Under the pieces are notes generated by a model. It had not been told where the DNA came from. It searched no databases and was given only the letters and a program-made list of their open reading frames with translations. From assembly GCA_905235515.1 (NCBI GenBank), contig CAJOLV010000006.1:1-62474 (forward strand): DNA of 62,474 nt, written 5' to 3'. The DNA comes from an uncultured Bacilli bacterium. GTDB taxonomy: Bacteria > Bacillota_I > Bacilli_A > RFN20 > CAG-826. The position numbers and the translations under genes were made by a program. How positions within the stretch are numbered: position 1 is the first letter of the stretch; the number at the start of each line of letters is the position of its first letter. Shown piece by piece: positions 30,419 through 42,944 of this stretch.

Positions 30419-31540
30419 ATGAGATTTACCATCAGACGTGAAGAACTTCTTAAAGGATTAATGATTGCTTCTAGAGCGGTAGCAAGCAAGGTTGCAGTCC
30501 CTGTTTTAGCTAATTTAAAAGTGGAGTTGAACGAAAGAGGATTATTCATCACTGGTTCAAACTATGATTTAACCATTAGAACCTTTATTCCTTATAAACA
30601 AGATGAATTAGAAATCATTAGAAACTTTAAAGAAGGCGCTACATTAATTAATTCCAAAATTATTGTTGAAATTGCTAGAAAAATGGGTTGTGAAGAAATC
30701 ACTTTAGATGTCATTGATTCCACTATTGCTACAATTTCTGGCGGTGGATCTGAATATAAACTAAATTGTATTAAACCTGAAGAATATCCAGATTTAGATT
30801 TAGATTCTTCTGGTACAAAACTTACATTGAGAAAAGATCAATTTGATGCAATTGTTGCTCAAACTTCATTTGCAGCATCAACAAAAGAACAACGTCCAAT
30901 CTTAACAGCTATGAATTTAGAAGCTGCTAATGGTTTGTTAGTTGCAACCGCAACAGACTCTGCAAGATTAGCTCGTAAAGAAATTGAAATCGATAGAGGC
31001 ATTGATTTTGTTGCTAATGTTCCAGCGAAAATGATGGTTGAAGTTGACCATTTAATGGAAGGTGTTGAAAGTGTTGATATCGCTTTTAGCGATAAAAAAG
31101 CTTTATTCTCATTAGGAAGAACAGTTATTGCTACTCGTTTAGTGGCGGGTGATTATCCAAATACAAGAGGAATTCTTCCACGTATTACCAATTATTCATT
31201 AGAAGTTAACGCTTCCGATTTATCTAAAGCTATTGAACGCGCAAACATTTTATCTATTGATAGAGAGAATGTTGTTGATTTAGCCATGAGTGAAGATGGA
31301 GTGGAGATTTCTGCTAAATCCAGTCAAGTTGGTTCCGCTGTTGAAAAGATTGAATTATTTAAGTTTGACGGACAACAACTCAAGATCTCCTTTAACTCCG
31401 AATTTGTCCTTGCTGCAGTTCGCGCTTTAGGTTCAGATGATGTCACATTCTTATTTGTCGGTGAGATGAAACCGTTTGTTGTAAAGAACAATGCTGACCC
31501 ATCGGTTATTCAAATTGTGACACCTGTTAGAACATACTAA
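30419..31540 (+). CDS. dnaN: DNA polymerase III beta sliding clamp
   Basis: MRFTIRREELLKGLMIASRAVASK; C-terminal IQIVTPVRTY. Confidence 0.96.
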   Translation: MRFTIRREELLKGLMIASRAVASKVAVPVLANLKVELNERGLFITGSNYDLTIRTFIPYKQDELEIIRNFKEGATLINSKIIVEIARKMGCEEITLDVIDSTIATISGGGSEYKLNCIKPEEYPDLDLDSSGTKLTLRKDQFDAIVAQTSFAASTKEQRPILTAMNLEAANGLLVATATDSARLARKEIEIDRGIDFVANVPAKMMVEVDHLMEGVESVDIAFSDKKALFSLGRTVIATRLVAGDYPNTRGILPRITNYSLEVNASDLSKAIERANILSIDRENVVDLAMSEDGVEISAKSSQVGSAVEKIELFKFDGQQLKISFNSEFVLAAVRALGSDDVTFLFVGEMKPFVVKNNADPSVIQIVTPVRTY

Positions 31541-31568
31541 AATAGCCCATTCAAGGCCTATAAAATTT

Positions 31569-31595
31569 AAGGGAATATTTTATTCCCTTTTTTCT
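31569..31595 (+). terminator. Rho-independent terminator of dnaN
   Basis: AAGGGAATA-TTT-TATTCCCTT followed by T-run. Confidence 0.85.
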
Positions 31596-31630
31596 TTATA
31601 TCGTGTATAATGAGCCTAAAGGAGTCTTTT

Positions 31631-31855
31631 GTGGGCAAAATTGAGATACAACTTAAGTCTGATCAGGAGTTCATCACACTTCAAGCATTGCTTCAAATCA
31701 CTGATATCATCTCAACTGGAGGGATGGCAAAAGCGTACTTGATGGAAAATGAAGTTGTGGTAAATGGCGAGTTAGAAGACCGTCGAGGTCGCAAGCTCTA
31801 CCCCGGAGATAAAGTTGAAGTTGAAGGTCGCACATTTGTGATAAAAACACCATGA
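31631..31855 (+). CDS. S4-domain RNA-binding protein YaaA/RlbA
   Basis: GGMAKAYLMENEVVVNGELEDRRGRKLYPGDKV; GTG start at 31631 preceded by AAAGGAG; the track start 31610 overlaps a TATAAT -10. Confidence 0.88.
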   Translation: MGKIEIQLKSDQEFITLQALLQITDIISTGGMAKAYLMENEVVVNGELEDRRGRKLYPGDKVEVEGRTFVIKTP

Positions 31856-32919
31856 TTGTTAAGACCATCACACTCAAAGGATTCCGCAATCATGATTACT
31901 TGTCCTATGATTTTGCACCAGGATTAAATGTTCTCACTGGTCCTAATGGTGCTGGTAAAACTAATGTCATTGAATCTCTCTACTATTTATCCCTTGCGAG
32001 AAGTTTCAGATTAAATGATTCAGAAGGTTTAATTAAAAAAGGCAAGGAACACGCGGAAATATACGCTGAAGTATTGGAGGGAAAATTATTAAGAAAAATT
32101 AGGATTGTCATCACTCCTACTGGTCATCAAATATTTATTAACGGTAAAGCAGCCACTAAGGTTTCAGATCTCGCTAAAATCGTTAATGTTGTGTTATTTG
32201 AACCAAAAGATGTGTTGTTATTCCGTGGTTCACCAAGGGCAAGAAGGAACTTTTTAGACATTTCCCTATCTAAAAAGAGCCCATCTTACTTAGATTATAT
32301 AACTCGTTATGAAAAGGTCTTAAAAGAGAGAAACGAGCTTCTAAAAGGGGAAAATGTTGATAAAACACTGCTTGAAACCACTACTGAAATGTTGGTCAAA
32401 TTAAGCGGTCCAATTGTCGGTTATCGACAGATGTATGTCAAGGATATCAACGATATCCTTAATAAAATAACGCGCGCGCTCACGGGCGAAGAAAACAAAA
32501 TTGAAGTCATCTACAAACCATTTGTTGAGAACTCAGTTAACTTCGAAAATGATGCGCTAGAAGCATTTAAAAGGGCAGAAGAAAGCGATTTAAAGAAAAA
32601 AGCAACATCTATTGGTGTTCATCGAGAAGACTTCTCAGTGAACCTAAATGGGCGTGATGTTGGTGAATTTGGCTCTCAAGGTGAGAATCGCTTAGCAGCA
32701 TTGGCTCTCAAATTAAGTCCCTACTTCTTAATTGAAGATAAGGACAAGCGCCCAATCATAGCTTTAGATGATGTGATGTCTGAGTTAGATCAAAACCATC
32801 GTTTAAGGCTCATAGCATTTTTAAAAAAGTTTGAGCAAGTATTTATTACTGCAACTCGACTTGAGATTAATGGGGCAACCCATTATCAAATAAAAAAGAA
32901 GAAAAAGGAGGTCTTCTAA
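31852..32919 (+). CDS. recF: DNA replication/repair protein RecF
   Basis: LKGFRNHDYLSYDFAPGLNVLTGPNGAGKTNVIE, SQGENRLAALALKLS, ALDDVMSELDQNHR. Confidence 0.96.
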   Translation: MIVKTITLKGFRNHDYLSYDFAPGLNVLTGPNGAGKTNVIESLYYLSLARSFRLNDSEGLIKKGKEHAEIYAEVLEGKLLRKIRIVITPTGHQIFINGKAATKVSDLAKIVNVVLFEPKDVLLFRGSPRARRNFLDISLSKKSPSYLDYITRYEKVLKERNELLKGENVDKTLLETTTEMLVKLSGPIVGYRQMYVKDINDILNKITRALTGEENKIEVIYKPFVENSVNFENDALEAFKRAEESDLKKKATSIGVHREDFSVNLNGRDVGEFGSQGENRLAALALKLSPYFLIEDKDKRPIIALDDVMSELDQNHRLRLIAFLKKFEQVFITATRLEINGATHYQIKKKKKEVF

Positions 32920-34998
<2,079 letters not shown>

Positions 34999-35016
34999 TA
35001 GAAGGAGGACGAAACT

Positions 35017-37674
35017 ATGTTATTCGAAGATGAAGAAAAAGTCGTTGAAGAAGCAGAACAAGAAACTGAAAACGAAGAAGAAACCATCGAACAAGAAGCA
35101 GAACTAGAAGCTGGTATTGTTGCTGGCTTAGAAGATGTTGACACAGTTCGTTTAGTCAAAGAATCCTTCTTAGATTATGCAATGAGTGTTATCGTCGCTC
35201 GTGCTATCCCTGATGTTAGAGATGGTATGAAGCCAGTCCATAGACGTATTGTTTACTCAATGAGTGAAACAGGCAATACACCAGACAAGCCATTTAAAAA
35301 ATGCGCTCGTATCGTTGGTGACGTCATGGGAAAATATCACCCACATGGTGACTCTGCAATTTATGGTGCCTTAGTTAGATTAGGTCAACCATTATCCACA
35401 AGATACACTCTTGTTGAAGGTCATGGTAACTTTGGTAATCCATTAGATGGTGACGAAGCTGCTGCTTATCGTTACACTGAAGCAAGAATGTCTAAACTCG
35501 CCCTTGAAATGGTGAGAGATATTAATTGTAACGTAGTTGACTTTATGGATAATTACGATGGTGTTGATCAAGAACCAGTCGTTTTACCATCTAAATTTCC
35601 AAACTTATTAGTTAATGGTTCAAATGGTATTGCTGTTGGTATGGCCACAAATATGCCACCACACAACTTAAGAGAAGTTATTGATGGTGTTATCGCTTTA
35701 GCAAACAACAGAGACATTGATACAGAAGGATTAATGGAATATATCAAAGGTCCTGACTTCCCAACCGGTGGTATCGTTCTTGGCAAGGGCGGAATTAGAG
35801 ATGCGTATGAAACAGGTACAGGTAGTATTGCTATCCGTAGTAAATGTCATATTGAAGACCGTTCCCAAGGTTTAAAGAGAATCGTTATTGATGAAGTTCC
35901 TTATGGTTTAAGAAAAGATATCCAAATTGAAAATTTGGCCAACCTAGTAAGAGACAAAGCATTAGAAGGAATTTCGGATATACGTGATGAATCTAATAAA
36001 GATGGTGTCCGCATTGTTATTGAAGTTAAACGTGAAACAATTCCAGAAGTTTTATTAAATCAAATTTTTAAATTAACACAATTCCAAACCAGCTTTGGTA
36101 TCATCAACCTCTGCTTGGTCGATGGACAACCAAAAGTTTGTTCATTAAAGATGATGTTAGAGCAATATCTTGATTTCCAAATTGAAGTTATCGAAAGAAG
36201 AACCAAGTTCTTACTCGATAAAGATATGGCCAGAGATCATATTGTTATTGGTTTAATTAAATGTCATGACAATATCGATGATATCGTAGATATCATTAAA
36301 GATAGCGCCACTCCAGAAGAAGCCACTCAAAGATTAATGGCAAAATATGGTTTTACAGAAATCCAAGTCAACGCTATTTTAGCAATGAACTTAAGAAGAT
36401 TAACAGGTATTGAAACCGAAAAATTAGAAGCTGAAAGAGCGCAATTGGAAAAGAATATTGCTGAATACAATAGTATCCTTTCTAGCAAAGCAAACGAAAC
36501 CGAAGTAGTTATTAAAGAATTACTCGAAATCAAAGAAAAATTCGGTGATAACAGACGTACAGAAATCTCTAATGACGCTGCCACAATTGATGATGAATCG
36601 TTAATTCCTGAAGAAGAAATTGTTATCACATTATCACGTGGCGGATACGTGAAGAGATTAACTACAGATACGTTCCGTGCCCAAAACAGAGGCGGTCGCG
36701 GTGTGCGTGGTGCAGGCCTCAATGAAAATGACCATGTTGAGATGATGGTTTATGCAAAAACCCATACAGATATCCTCTTCTTTACTGATTTAGGTAAAGT
36801 TTATCGTATTCGTGGATATCAAATTCCAGAAGGCCAAAGAGGCAGTAAAGGTATCCCAGTAATTAACCTCATTAACGTTGAAAAAGGTGAATCTGTTAAA
36901 GCCATTATTGCGTGTGATCAATATTTAGATGATCACTATCTCATGTTCTTCTCTGAAGGTGGCGTCGTAAAGAAAACACCTATCAAAGAATATGAATCAA
37001 TTCGTCAAAACGGTAAAATTGCAATTTCATTAAGAGAAGGCGATATGCTCTTAGATGTTAAAGAAATTACTGATTATGAAGAAGTTGATGGTGTTACATA
37101 TCCAACAATTGTTGGTATTGGTGCATCCAATGGTAAAATGTGTAACTTCCCTGCTACAGAAGTAAGACCAATGGGTAGAAGTGCATCTGGTGTTAAAGGT
37201 ATTGAATTAGCTGATGATGAAAAAGCTGTTGGTGTTACAACATCTCACGATGGTGATAAGATTCTTGTCTTGACAGACAAGGGATTTGGTAAAATCACCC
37301 CGGTGTTCAATGAAGGTGATGGACCATTAGAAGAAAGAAGAAATTACCGTATCACCAAACGTGGTGCGAAAGGTGTTTCCACTTTAAAAGTTACAGACAA
37401 AGTTGGCAAACTCGTTGCAGTCCGCGCAGTTAATGGTGATGAAGACTTAATGGTCGTTACTAACGCCGGTATTGTGATTAGAACACCATTAGAACAAATT
37501 AGAATGATTGGTCGTAACACTCAAGGTGTCAAGATTATGAATCTTGAAGCACGTCAAAAAGTGGCGTCTATGACTATTATTCCTCACGCCGAAGAATCTG
37601 ATGAAGATGTTGAAGATCCTTTAGATGAAGGTACAGATGTTCAACAACCAGTTGAAGAAAACAGTGAAGAATAG
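35017..37674 (+). CDS. gyrA: DNA gyrase subunit A
   Basis: [63 protein letters not shown]. Confidence 0.97.
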   Translation: MLFEDEEKVVEEAEQETENEEETIEQEAELEAGIVAGLEDVDTVRLVKESFLDYAMSVIVARAIPDVRDGMKPVHRRIVYSMSETGNTPDKPFKKCARIVGDVMGKYHPHGDSAIYGALVRLGQPLSTRYTLVEGHGNFGNPLDGDEAAAYRYTEARMSKLALEMVRDINCNVVDFMDNYDGVDQEPVVLPSKFPNLLVNGSNGIAVGMATNMPPHNLREVIDGVIALANNRDIDTEGLMEYIKGPDFPTGGIVLGKGGIRDAYETGTGSIAIRSKCHIEDRSQGLKRIVIDEVPYGLRKDIQIENLANLVRDKALEGISDIRDESNKDGVRIVIEVKRETIPEVLLNQIFKLTQFQTSFGIINLCLVDGQPKVCSLKMMLEQYLDFQIEVIERRTKFLLDKDMARDHIVIGLIKCHDNIDDIVDIIKDSATPEEATQRLMAKYGFTEIQVNAILAMNLRRLTGIETEKLEAERAQLEKNIAEYNSILSSKANETEVVIKELLEIKEKFGDNRRTEISNDAATIDDESLIPEEEIVITLSRGGYVKRLTTDTFRAQNRGGRGVRGAGLNENDHVEMMVYAKTHTDILFFTDLGKVYRIRGYQIPEGQRGSKGIPVINLINVEKGESVKAIIACDQYLDDHYLMFFSEGGVVKKTPIKEYESIRQNGKIAISLREGDMLLDVKEITDYEEVDGVTYPTIVGIGASNGKMCNFPATEVRPMGRSASGVKGIELADDEKAVGVTTSHDGDKILVLTDKGFGKITPVFNEGDGPLEERRNYRITKRGAKGVSTLKVTDKVGKLVAVRAVNGDEDLMVVTNAGIVIRTPLEQIRMIGRNTQGVKIMNLEARQKVASMTIIPHAEESDEDVEDPLDEGTDVQQPVEENSEE

Positions 37675-37680
37675 TCTTTT

Positions 37681-38685
37681 ATGAAAGTTCTCGTTCACTT
37701 TCAAATAAATCCAAAGAATGACATTTTTGAGGGCGCTAGATTGCGTAAAACAATTAAAAGCGCTCTCGAAATGAATAACGCTCCTTATGCAAACACCTCA
37801 ATGGACGATTTCGATATTGCTCATTTTGTCTATGTTGAAAGTGACAACATAATAGATGAACTAAAAGAAAGACATATTCCAATTGTTGTTTCGGCACTAT
37901 ATTGTGAGAATGACCCGTGTGCGTCTTATTTAGAATATAAATATAAGAACGGCGAGCGAAGTTATTCATTAAAATCAAAAGCGATTAGATTTTTGGAAAA
38001 AGCCAATCTAATACTTGTGCCGAATGACGCTGCTAAAAATATCTTAGAAGCATCAGGGATTAATAATCGCATTGAAATTTGCCCTTTAGGCGTAAATTTA
38101 ACAAGATTTGATTTTTCCAGAGATGATGAAAAAGATATCTTCTATCGTTACTTCTCTTGCAACAAAGAGAATAAGGTTGTGGTCGCTATTGGTAACGCAT
38201 ATTTAGAAGGCCTTAGCACAATCGCTACAGTTGCCAATCTATGCCAAGACACACATTTCTACTATTTCTATAAGCCAGAAAAAGCAAAATTAAATAAAGA
38301 AGATAAAAAGATTCTAAAGAATCTTCCTAACAATTTAATTATTAGTAATTTAGTAGCGGATGATATTTATAGAAGTGCATTAATCAATGCAGATATGTGT
38401 TTGTTACTAACTTATAGGCCAGTAGGCACGATCACAATATTAGAAGCCATGGCGGCTAAATGCCAATTGGTGGTAAGAGAACAAGAGCTCTTAAAAGAGA
38501 TTGCTGTTGATCAAAAAACAGCCTATGTTGCTAATTATAGTGAAACATTAGTAGAAATTATTAAAGAGTATTTAGAAGGAAAATTAAAACCTACAATAAA
38601 TGAAGCGTATAAGATTGTTAGGCAAAATGATATAAACGCTTTTGGAAAAAGATTGTTGGATATTTATCAAAGTTTAATTAAATAA
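37681..38685 (+). CDS. Glycosyltransferase (GT4-like)
   Basis: LILVPNDAAKNILEASGI...ICPLGVNLTRF; LLTYRPVGTITILEAMAAKCQLVV. Confidence 0.85.
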   Translation: MKVLVHFQINPKNDIFEGARLRKTIKSALEMNNAPYANTSMDDFDIAHFVYVESDNIIDELKERHIPIVVSALYCENDPCASYLEYKYKNGERSYSLKSKAIRFLEKANLILVPNDAAKNILEASGINNRIEICPLGVNLTRFDFSRDDEKDIFYRYFSCNKENKVVVAIGNAYLEGLSTIATVANLCQDTHFYYFYKPEKAKLNKEDKKILKNLPNNLIISNLVADDIYRSALINADMCLLLTYRPVGTITILEAMAAKCQLVVREQELLKEIAVDQKTAYVANYSETLVEIIKEYLEGKLKPTINEAYKIVRQNDINAFGKRLLDIYQSLIK

Positions 38686-38699
38686 AAGGAGGCAATAAC

Positions 38700-39980
38700 A
38701 TGTTAGACATAAATGTTATTCGTGAGAATCCAGAAAAAATTAAAGAAGCCCTTAAAAAGAAGTTATGGGATACAGACTTTAGTGAACTTCTTCTTTGGGA
38801 TAAACAAAGAAAAGAATTAATTCAAGAAGTCGAAGGTAATAAAGCAGAAATGAATCAACTTTCTGCATCTGTTCCTGCTGCTAAAAAAGCTGGTGAAGAT
38901 GTAAGCAAAATCTTTGCAAAAGTTAAAGAAATTGCTGCAAAAAACCAACAAAAAGATCAAGAATTAAAGGAATTAGAATCTAAGATTTTCAATTTCTTGG
39001 CTGAACTTCCAAATATCCCAGACGATGATTTAGTGGGTGGTGGAAAAGAGAATAATAAGGTTATTAAAATAGTCGGTAAAAAACCCGAATTTGATTTCCC
39101 AATGAAAGACCATGTTGAATTAGCGACATCATTAGGGTTAATCGATTATGATAGAGCTGCAAAAATCGCTGGCCGTGGTGCTTGGATTTATACAGGGTTA
39201 GGCGCTCAATTAGAATTTGCTTTATTACAATATTTCATTAATACACACCTCAAAGATGGATATACTTTTATCCTACCTCCACATTTATTAAATGAACAAT
39301 CTGGTTTTGGTGCTGGTCAATTCCCTAAATTTAGAGAAGATGTCTTCTGGTTAGATGGTTTAGAACCAAAGAGATTTTTACTCCCAACCGCTGAAACCGC
39401 TTTGGTAAATATTTATAGAGATGAAATTTTAAAGGAAGAAGACCTTCCTAAGAAGTTCTTTGCATATACCCCTTGCTATCGTAGAGAAGCTGGTTCATAT
39501 AGAACAGAAGAAAGAGGTATGATTCGTGGCTATCAATTCGATAAAGTCGAAATGGTTCAATATACCAAACCAGAAGATAGTGATGCAGCTTTTGAAGAAT
39601 TAGTTAGAAAAGCCGAAGAATTAGTCGCTGGTTTAGGATTACATTATCAAGTATCTAAATTAGCGGCTGGTGATATTTCTCACTCAATGGCGAGAACATA
39701 TGATATTGAAGTTTATATTCCAAGCATTGGAATATATAAAGAAGTCAGTTCCGCGAGTAACGCAAGAGATTACCAAGCTCGTAGAACTATGTGCAGATAT
39801 AGAGATAAAGCAACCGGAAAAACACGTTATGTTCATACATTAAATGCTTCTGGCTTAGCGACATCTCGTATTTTTCCGGCTTTATTAGAACAATATCAAC
39901 AAGCTGATGGGTCTGTTTTAATTCCTGAAGTATTGCAACCATATATGGGTGGATTAAAGGTCTTAAAGCCAGTTAAATAA
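38700..39980 (+). CDS. serS: Seryl-tRNA synthetase
   Basis: MLDINVIRENPEKIKEALKKK, FRREAGS-type motif 2 (CYRREAGSYRTEERGMIRGYQFDKVEMV). Confidence 0.97.
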   Translation: MLDINVIRENPEKIKEALKKKLWDTDFSELLLWDKQRKELIQEVEGNKAEMNQLSASVPAAKKAGEDVSKIFAKVKEIAAKNQQKDQELKELESKIFNFLAELPNIPDDDLVGGGKENNKVIKIVGKKPEFDFPMKDHVELATSLGLIDYDRAAKIAGRGAWIYTGLGAQLEFALLQYFINTHLKDGYTFILPPHLLNEQSGFGAGQFPKFREDVFWLDGLEPKRFLLPTAETALVNIYRDEILKEEDLPKKFFAYTPCYRREAGSYRTEERGMIRGYQFDKVEMVQYTKPEDSDAAFEELVRKAEELVAGLGLHYQVSKLAAGDISHSMARTYDIEVYIPSIGIYKEVSSASNARDYQARRTMCRYRDKATGKTRYVHTLNASGLATSRIFPALLEQYQQADGSVLIPEVLQPYMGGLKVLKPVK

Positions 39981-40060
39981 CTAATGAGATAAACGGAGGA
40001 TGTTTAAAACCTTCGTTTTTTCTTAATTACAATTGTTAGTATTATGTTATAATAACCACG

Positions 40061-40136
40061 CCACCGCGATGGGTAAATATGAACCAGGTCAGGACAGGAA
40101 TGTAGCAGCCTTAAGTACCTTATTCATGTGCGATGG
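40061..40136 (+). ncRNA. ffs: Signal recognition particle RNA, small bacterial (4.5S) type
   Basis: CCAGGTCAGGACAGGAATGTAGCAGCCTTAAG apical core; terminal CCACCGC/GCGATGG pairing; TATAAT just upstream; T-run after. Confidence 0.93.
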
Positions 40137-40150
40137 TTTTTTTAAAAGAT

Positions 40151-40600
40151 ATGAAAACTGATATTAAATACATGAAACAAGCAATTAAAGAAGCTAAAAA
40201 AGCTGAATTGATTGATGAAGTGCCAATTGGATGTGTCATTGTTAAAGATGGCAAAGTTATCGCTAGAGGTTTTAATCACCGAGAAAGTAAAAGAATGGTA
40301 ATTAGTCACGCCGAAATAGAAGCGATTAACAAGGCAAATAAGAAGTTAAACGCTTGGAGATTAGAAGATTGTGATATTTATATTACCTTAGAGCCATGTA
40401 TTATGTGTGCTGGTTCAATTATTCAAGCTAGATTCAAAAGAGTAATTTACGGTGCTAAAGATTATAAAGGGGGAGCTTTTGGTTCATCCATTAATATTCT
40501 AGACGCTCAAAATATTAATCATCGCCCAGAAATAACGGGTGGAATACTCGAAGAAGAATGCTCGTTGCTTCTCACAAATTATTTCAAGAAAAAGAGATAA
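40151..40600 (+). CDS. tadA: tRNA-specific adenosine deaminase TadA
   Basis: HAEIEAINKA, LEPCIMCAGSIIQARFKRVIYGAKDYKGGAFGS; start 40151 (MKTDIKYMKQAI), because track start 40133 lies in the SRP RNA. Confidence 0.94.
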   Translation: MKTDIKYMKQAIKEAKKAELIDEVPIGCVIVKDGKVIARGFNHRESKRMVISHAEIEAINKANKKLNAWRLEDCDIYITLEPCIMCAGSIIQARFKRVIYGAKDYKGGAFGSSINILDAQNINHRPEITGGILEEECSLLLTNYFKKKR

Positions 40601-40628
40601 AACTTGGAACATTGCTCCAAGTTTTTTA
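40601..40628 (+). terminator. Rho-independent terminator of tadA
   Basis: AACTTGGA-ACATTGC-TCCAAGTT then T-run. Confidence 0.85.
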
Positions 40629-40640
40629 TTATTATTGTGT

Positions 40641-42944
40641 ATGCGCAATTCTAGAAAAACATTATTAAATGTTTTAATGGACAACCTGTTCTGCTTATTT
40701 GATTTAGCTTTAATTACACTTTTAATTATATTTATAATTAATAAATCATTTTTGTACATCCCTCCATTGTTCATCGCCTTTACTACTTCTATTTTTAGAT
40801 TAGTTTTAAATATTAAGCATTATGTGGTTTATAAACCATTTGATTGGACATGCCATGTTTTAATCGACGGCCAAGAAACCGAAAAAAGATACGATAAAGT
40901 TGAAGTTGGTGATTTGGTTTGTGTATATCCAAAGGAAATAATTAATTACACCGGTCTTGTAAAAAGTGGAATGTTATTTGTTGATGAAAGCAAAATTAGT
41001 GGTGAAACAAGAACAATTAAAAAGGGTATTGGAGATAGAATTAGACAAGGATCTATCATAGTTAACGGCAATGGTGTAATTGAGATATTGTCATTAGATA
41101 GACAAATTGCAAGACCAAACAAAGTCCAAAACACTTTCTTTGTAAAAGCATTAAAAATGTTTAATGACATTTTAGGCGGAATAATTGTTTTATTGATTGT
41201 CTTAACACTCATATTCAATAAAGAGAATCTTTATAATACAGCGTTGGGATGTGTGGCGACACTACCGTTCTTTATGAATTTATTAATTACTATATATTTA
41301 TATATAGAGTCAAAAACTTACCACACATTTAAAGCCAACGATCTCACTGGAATCGCAAATTTCGGTAGAATGGATACCTTCTGTTTTGATAAAACAGGAA
41401 CCATCACAGATTTGCAATTTGAGGTATTTAAAACCATTCCTATTCAATCACAATCTTTAAACCAAATATCTTTAGATACTAACCGAGCGTTGTCTCAAAT
41501 AGTATCGGATGTTATTAAATCTACAAACGAAAAAGGTGGATATTATTCAGCTTTAAGAAATTACTTTATTTATGATGTGAGCAAGGTTGTTGAGTTTTCA
41601 TCACCAATTTATGAGAATGGCTTTTATTCTGTTGCGTCGTTTAAAGGCAACAAGATATACGCTATTGGAAGCGAAGATAGTTTTGATCTTTCTAATAACG
41701 ATTCTATTGCTGGATTAATTAATGAATATAAAGCTTTAGGATATTATGTTTTGGTGGTTGCTGAAGCAAAAACCATATCAGAAACCGGCTTAATTGAAGG
41801 AAAATCAGTTGGTATTGGTTTAATTATCATTCAAGAAACCGTTCGCGAAAATGTTAAACAAATGATTAAAAACATCTATAAAAATGGTGGGGATATTAAG
41901 GTTATTTCAGGAGATACCTTAGCAAATACTGCTGAGGTATGTCGAAAAGCCGGGATTGAAAATACCGACAAAGCTGTCGCTATTAACAAAATGCCTTTTG
42001 AACAATTAGATTTGATTGTTGATGAAACAATTATTTTTGCAGACGCATCTATGTCGCAAAAGGCATACATAGTAGAGCAGCTTAAAAAGCATGGCCGCAA
42101 AGTAACATTTATCGGTGACGGCGACAACGACACTCAAGCAATGAAGGCATCTGACCTTGCTATTACAGTAAGTGGTTCCTCTGAATCAGCGCACATGTGT
42201 TCTCATATCACACTTAAAGATGATTTTGTTTATGACCAAGACACAATTAATAGATGTAGAAAGGTCCGTAACAATGTTTTAACAATTATGTTATTAAATC
42301 TTTCTCAATCTGTGTTTGCTTCTGTGATTGGAACCATATTCTTTATTTGTAATTTGGTTAATAAAACAATTGTTAATCCATTTACTTATGATCACCTGGT
42401 TTTTTGGGCCTTGTTTGGTGCTTTCATACCTTCGGTTCTCATTTTGTTAAATAGAAAAAGTGATGAAAACGCGAAAGTAAGTTTCAAAAGAAACTTGATT
42501 GCAAATTCATTACTCTATATGCTTCCTGTCGCGGTAATATATCTATTTCAACTTTTGCAATATTATGGAGTTGGTTTTATTGCTATTACATCAGATTATA
42601 ACGAAATGCATGAGATGTTAATTACATCACAAACCGCTAATAATTTGTGTTATCTTTCTTTAATTTTAGCAGCTATGTTTATTGTTTATAGAATGTATCA
42701 ACCATTAAATAATTTCAGAATTTTAGCCCTGCTAGGTATTTATTTAATCCCGTTAGTGTATTTTATTTTGATTGGTTTTGGTGTGAATAATTTAGAATCA
42801 ATTACAAACATCAAAACATCTATTATTACCCCTGTTCAATTCTTTGTTGGTTTGGCCATTACAATAATTGCAGCAAGTTTACATTTATTGATTTTACAAA
42901 TAATTAAAACTTTGAGAGGAGATAAAGACAATGCTAAAAATTAA
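40641..42944 (+). CDS. HAD-type P-type ATPase of unknown substrate
   Basis: CFDKTGTITD phosphorylation motif, SGET actuator motif, GDGDNDTQAMKASDLAI hinge, multiple TM segments; start inferred downstream of the tadA terminator. Confidence 0.85.
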   Translation: MRNSRKTLLNVLMDNLFCLFDLALITLLIIFIINKSFLYIPPLFIAFTTSIFRLVLNIKHYVVYKPFDWTCHVLIDGQETEKRYDKVEVGDLVCVYPKEIINYTGLVKSGMLFVDESKISGETRTIKKGIGDRIRQGSIIVNGNGVIEILSLDRQIARPNKVQNTFFVKALKMFNDILGGIIVLLIVLTLIFNKENLYNTALGCVATLPFFMNLLITIYLYIESKTYHTFKANDLTGIANFGRMDTFCFDKTGTITDLQFEVFKTIPIQSQSLNQISLDTNRALSQIVSDVIKSTNEKGGYYSALRNYFIYDVSKVVEFSSPIYENGFYSVASFKGNKIYAIGSEDSFDLSNNDSIAGLINEYKALGYYVLVVAEAKTISETGLIEGKSVGIGLIIIQETVRENVKQMIKNIYKNGGDIKVISGDTLANTAEVCRKAGIENTDKAVAINKMPFEQLDLIVDETIIFADASMSQKAYIVEQLKKHGRKVTFIGDGDNDTQAMKASDLAITVSGSSESAHMCSHITLKDDFVYDQDTINRCRKVRNNVLTIMLLNLSQSVFASVIGTIFFICNLVNKTIVNPFTYDHLVFWALFGAFIPSVLILLNRKSDENAKVSFKRNLIANSLLYMLPVAVIYLFQLLQYYGVGFIAITSDYNEMHEMLITSQTANNLCYLSLILAAMFIVYRMYQPLNNFRILALLGIYLIPLVYFILIGFGVNNLESITNIKTSIITPVQFFVGLAITIIAASLHLLILQIIKTLRGDKDNAKN

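Noticed and set aside
36327-36722. 131-aa minus-strand ORF
   Set aside because: Antisense to gyrA; shadow ORF.
38686-38700. T-box riboswitch upstream of serS
   Set aside because: Only 14 nt separate the glycosyltransferase gene and serS; no room and no T-box motif seen.
40133-40150. Upstream tadA start in the ORF track
   Set aside because: Begins inside the SRP RNA terminal stem; ATG 40151 fits TadA.
40539-40640. N-terminal 34 aa of the track's P-type ATPase ORF
   Set aside because: Overlaps the tadA 3' end and its terminator; unlikely to be coding.
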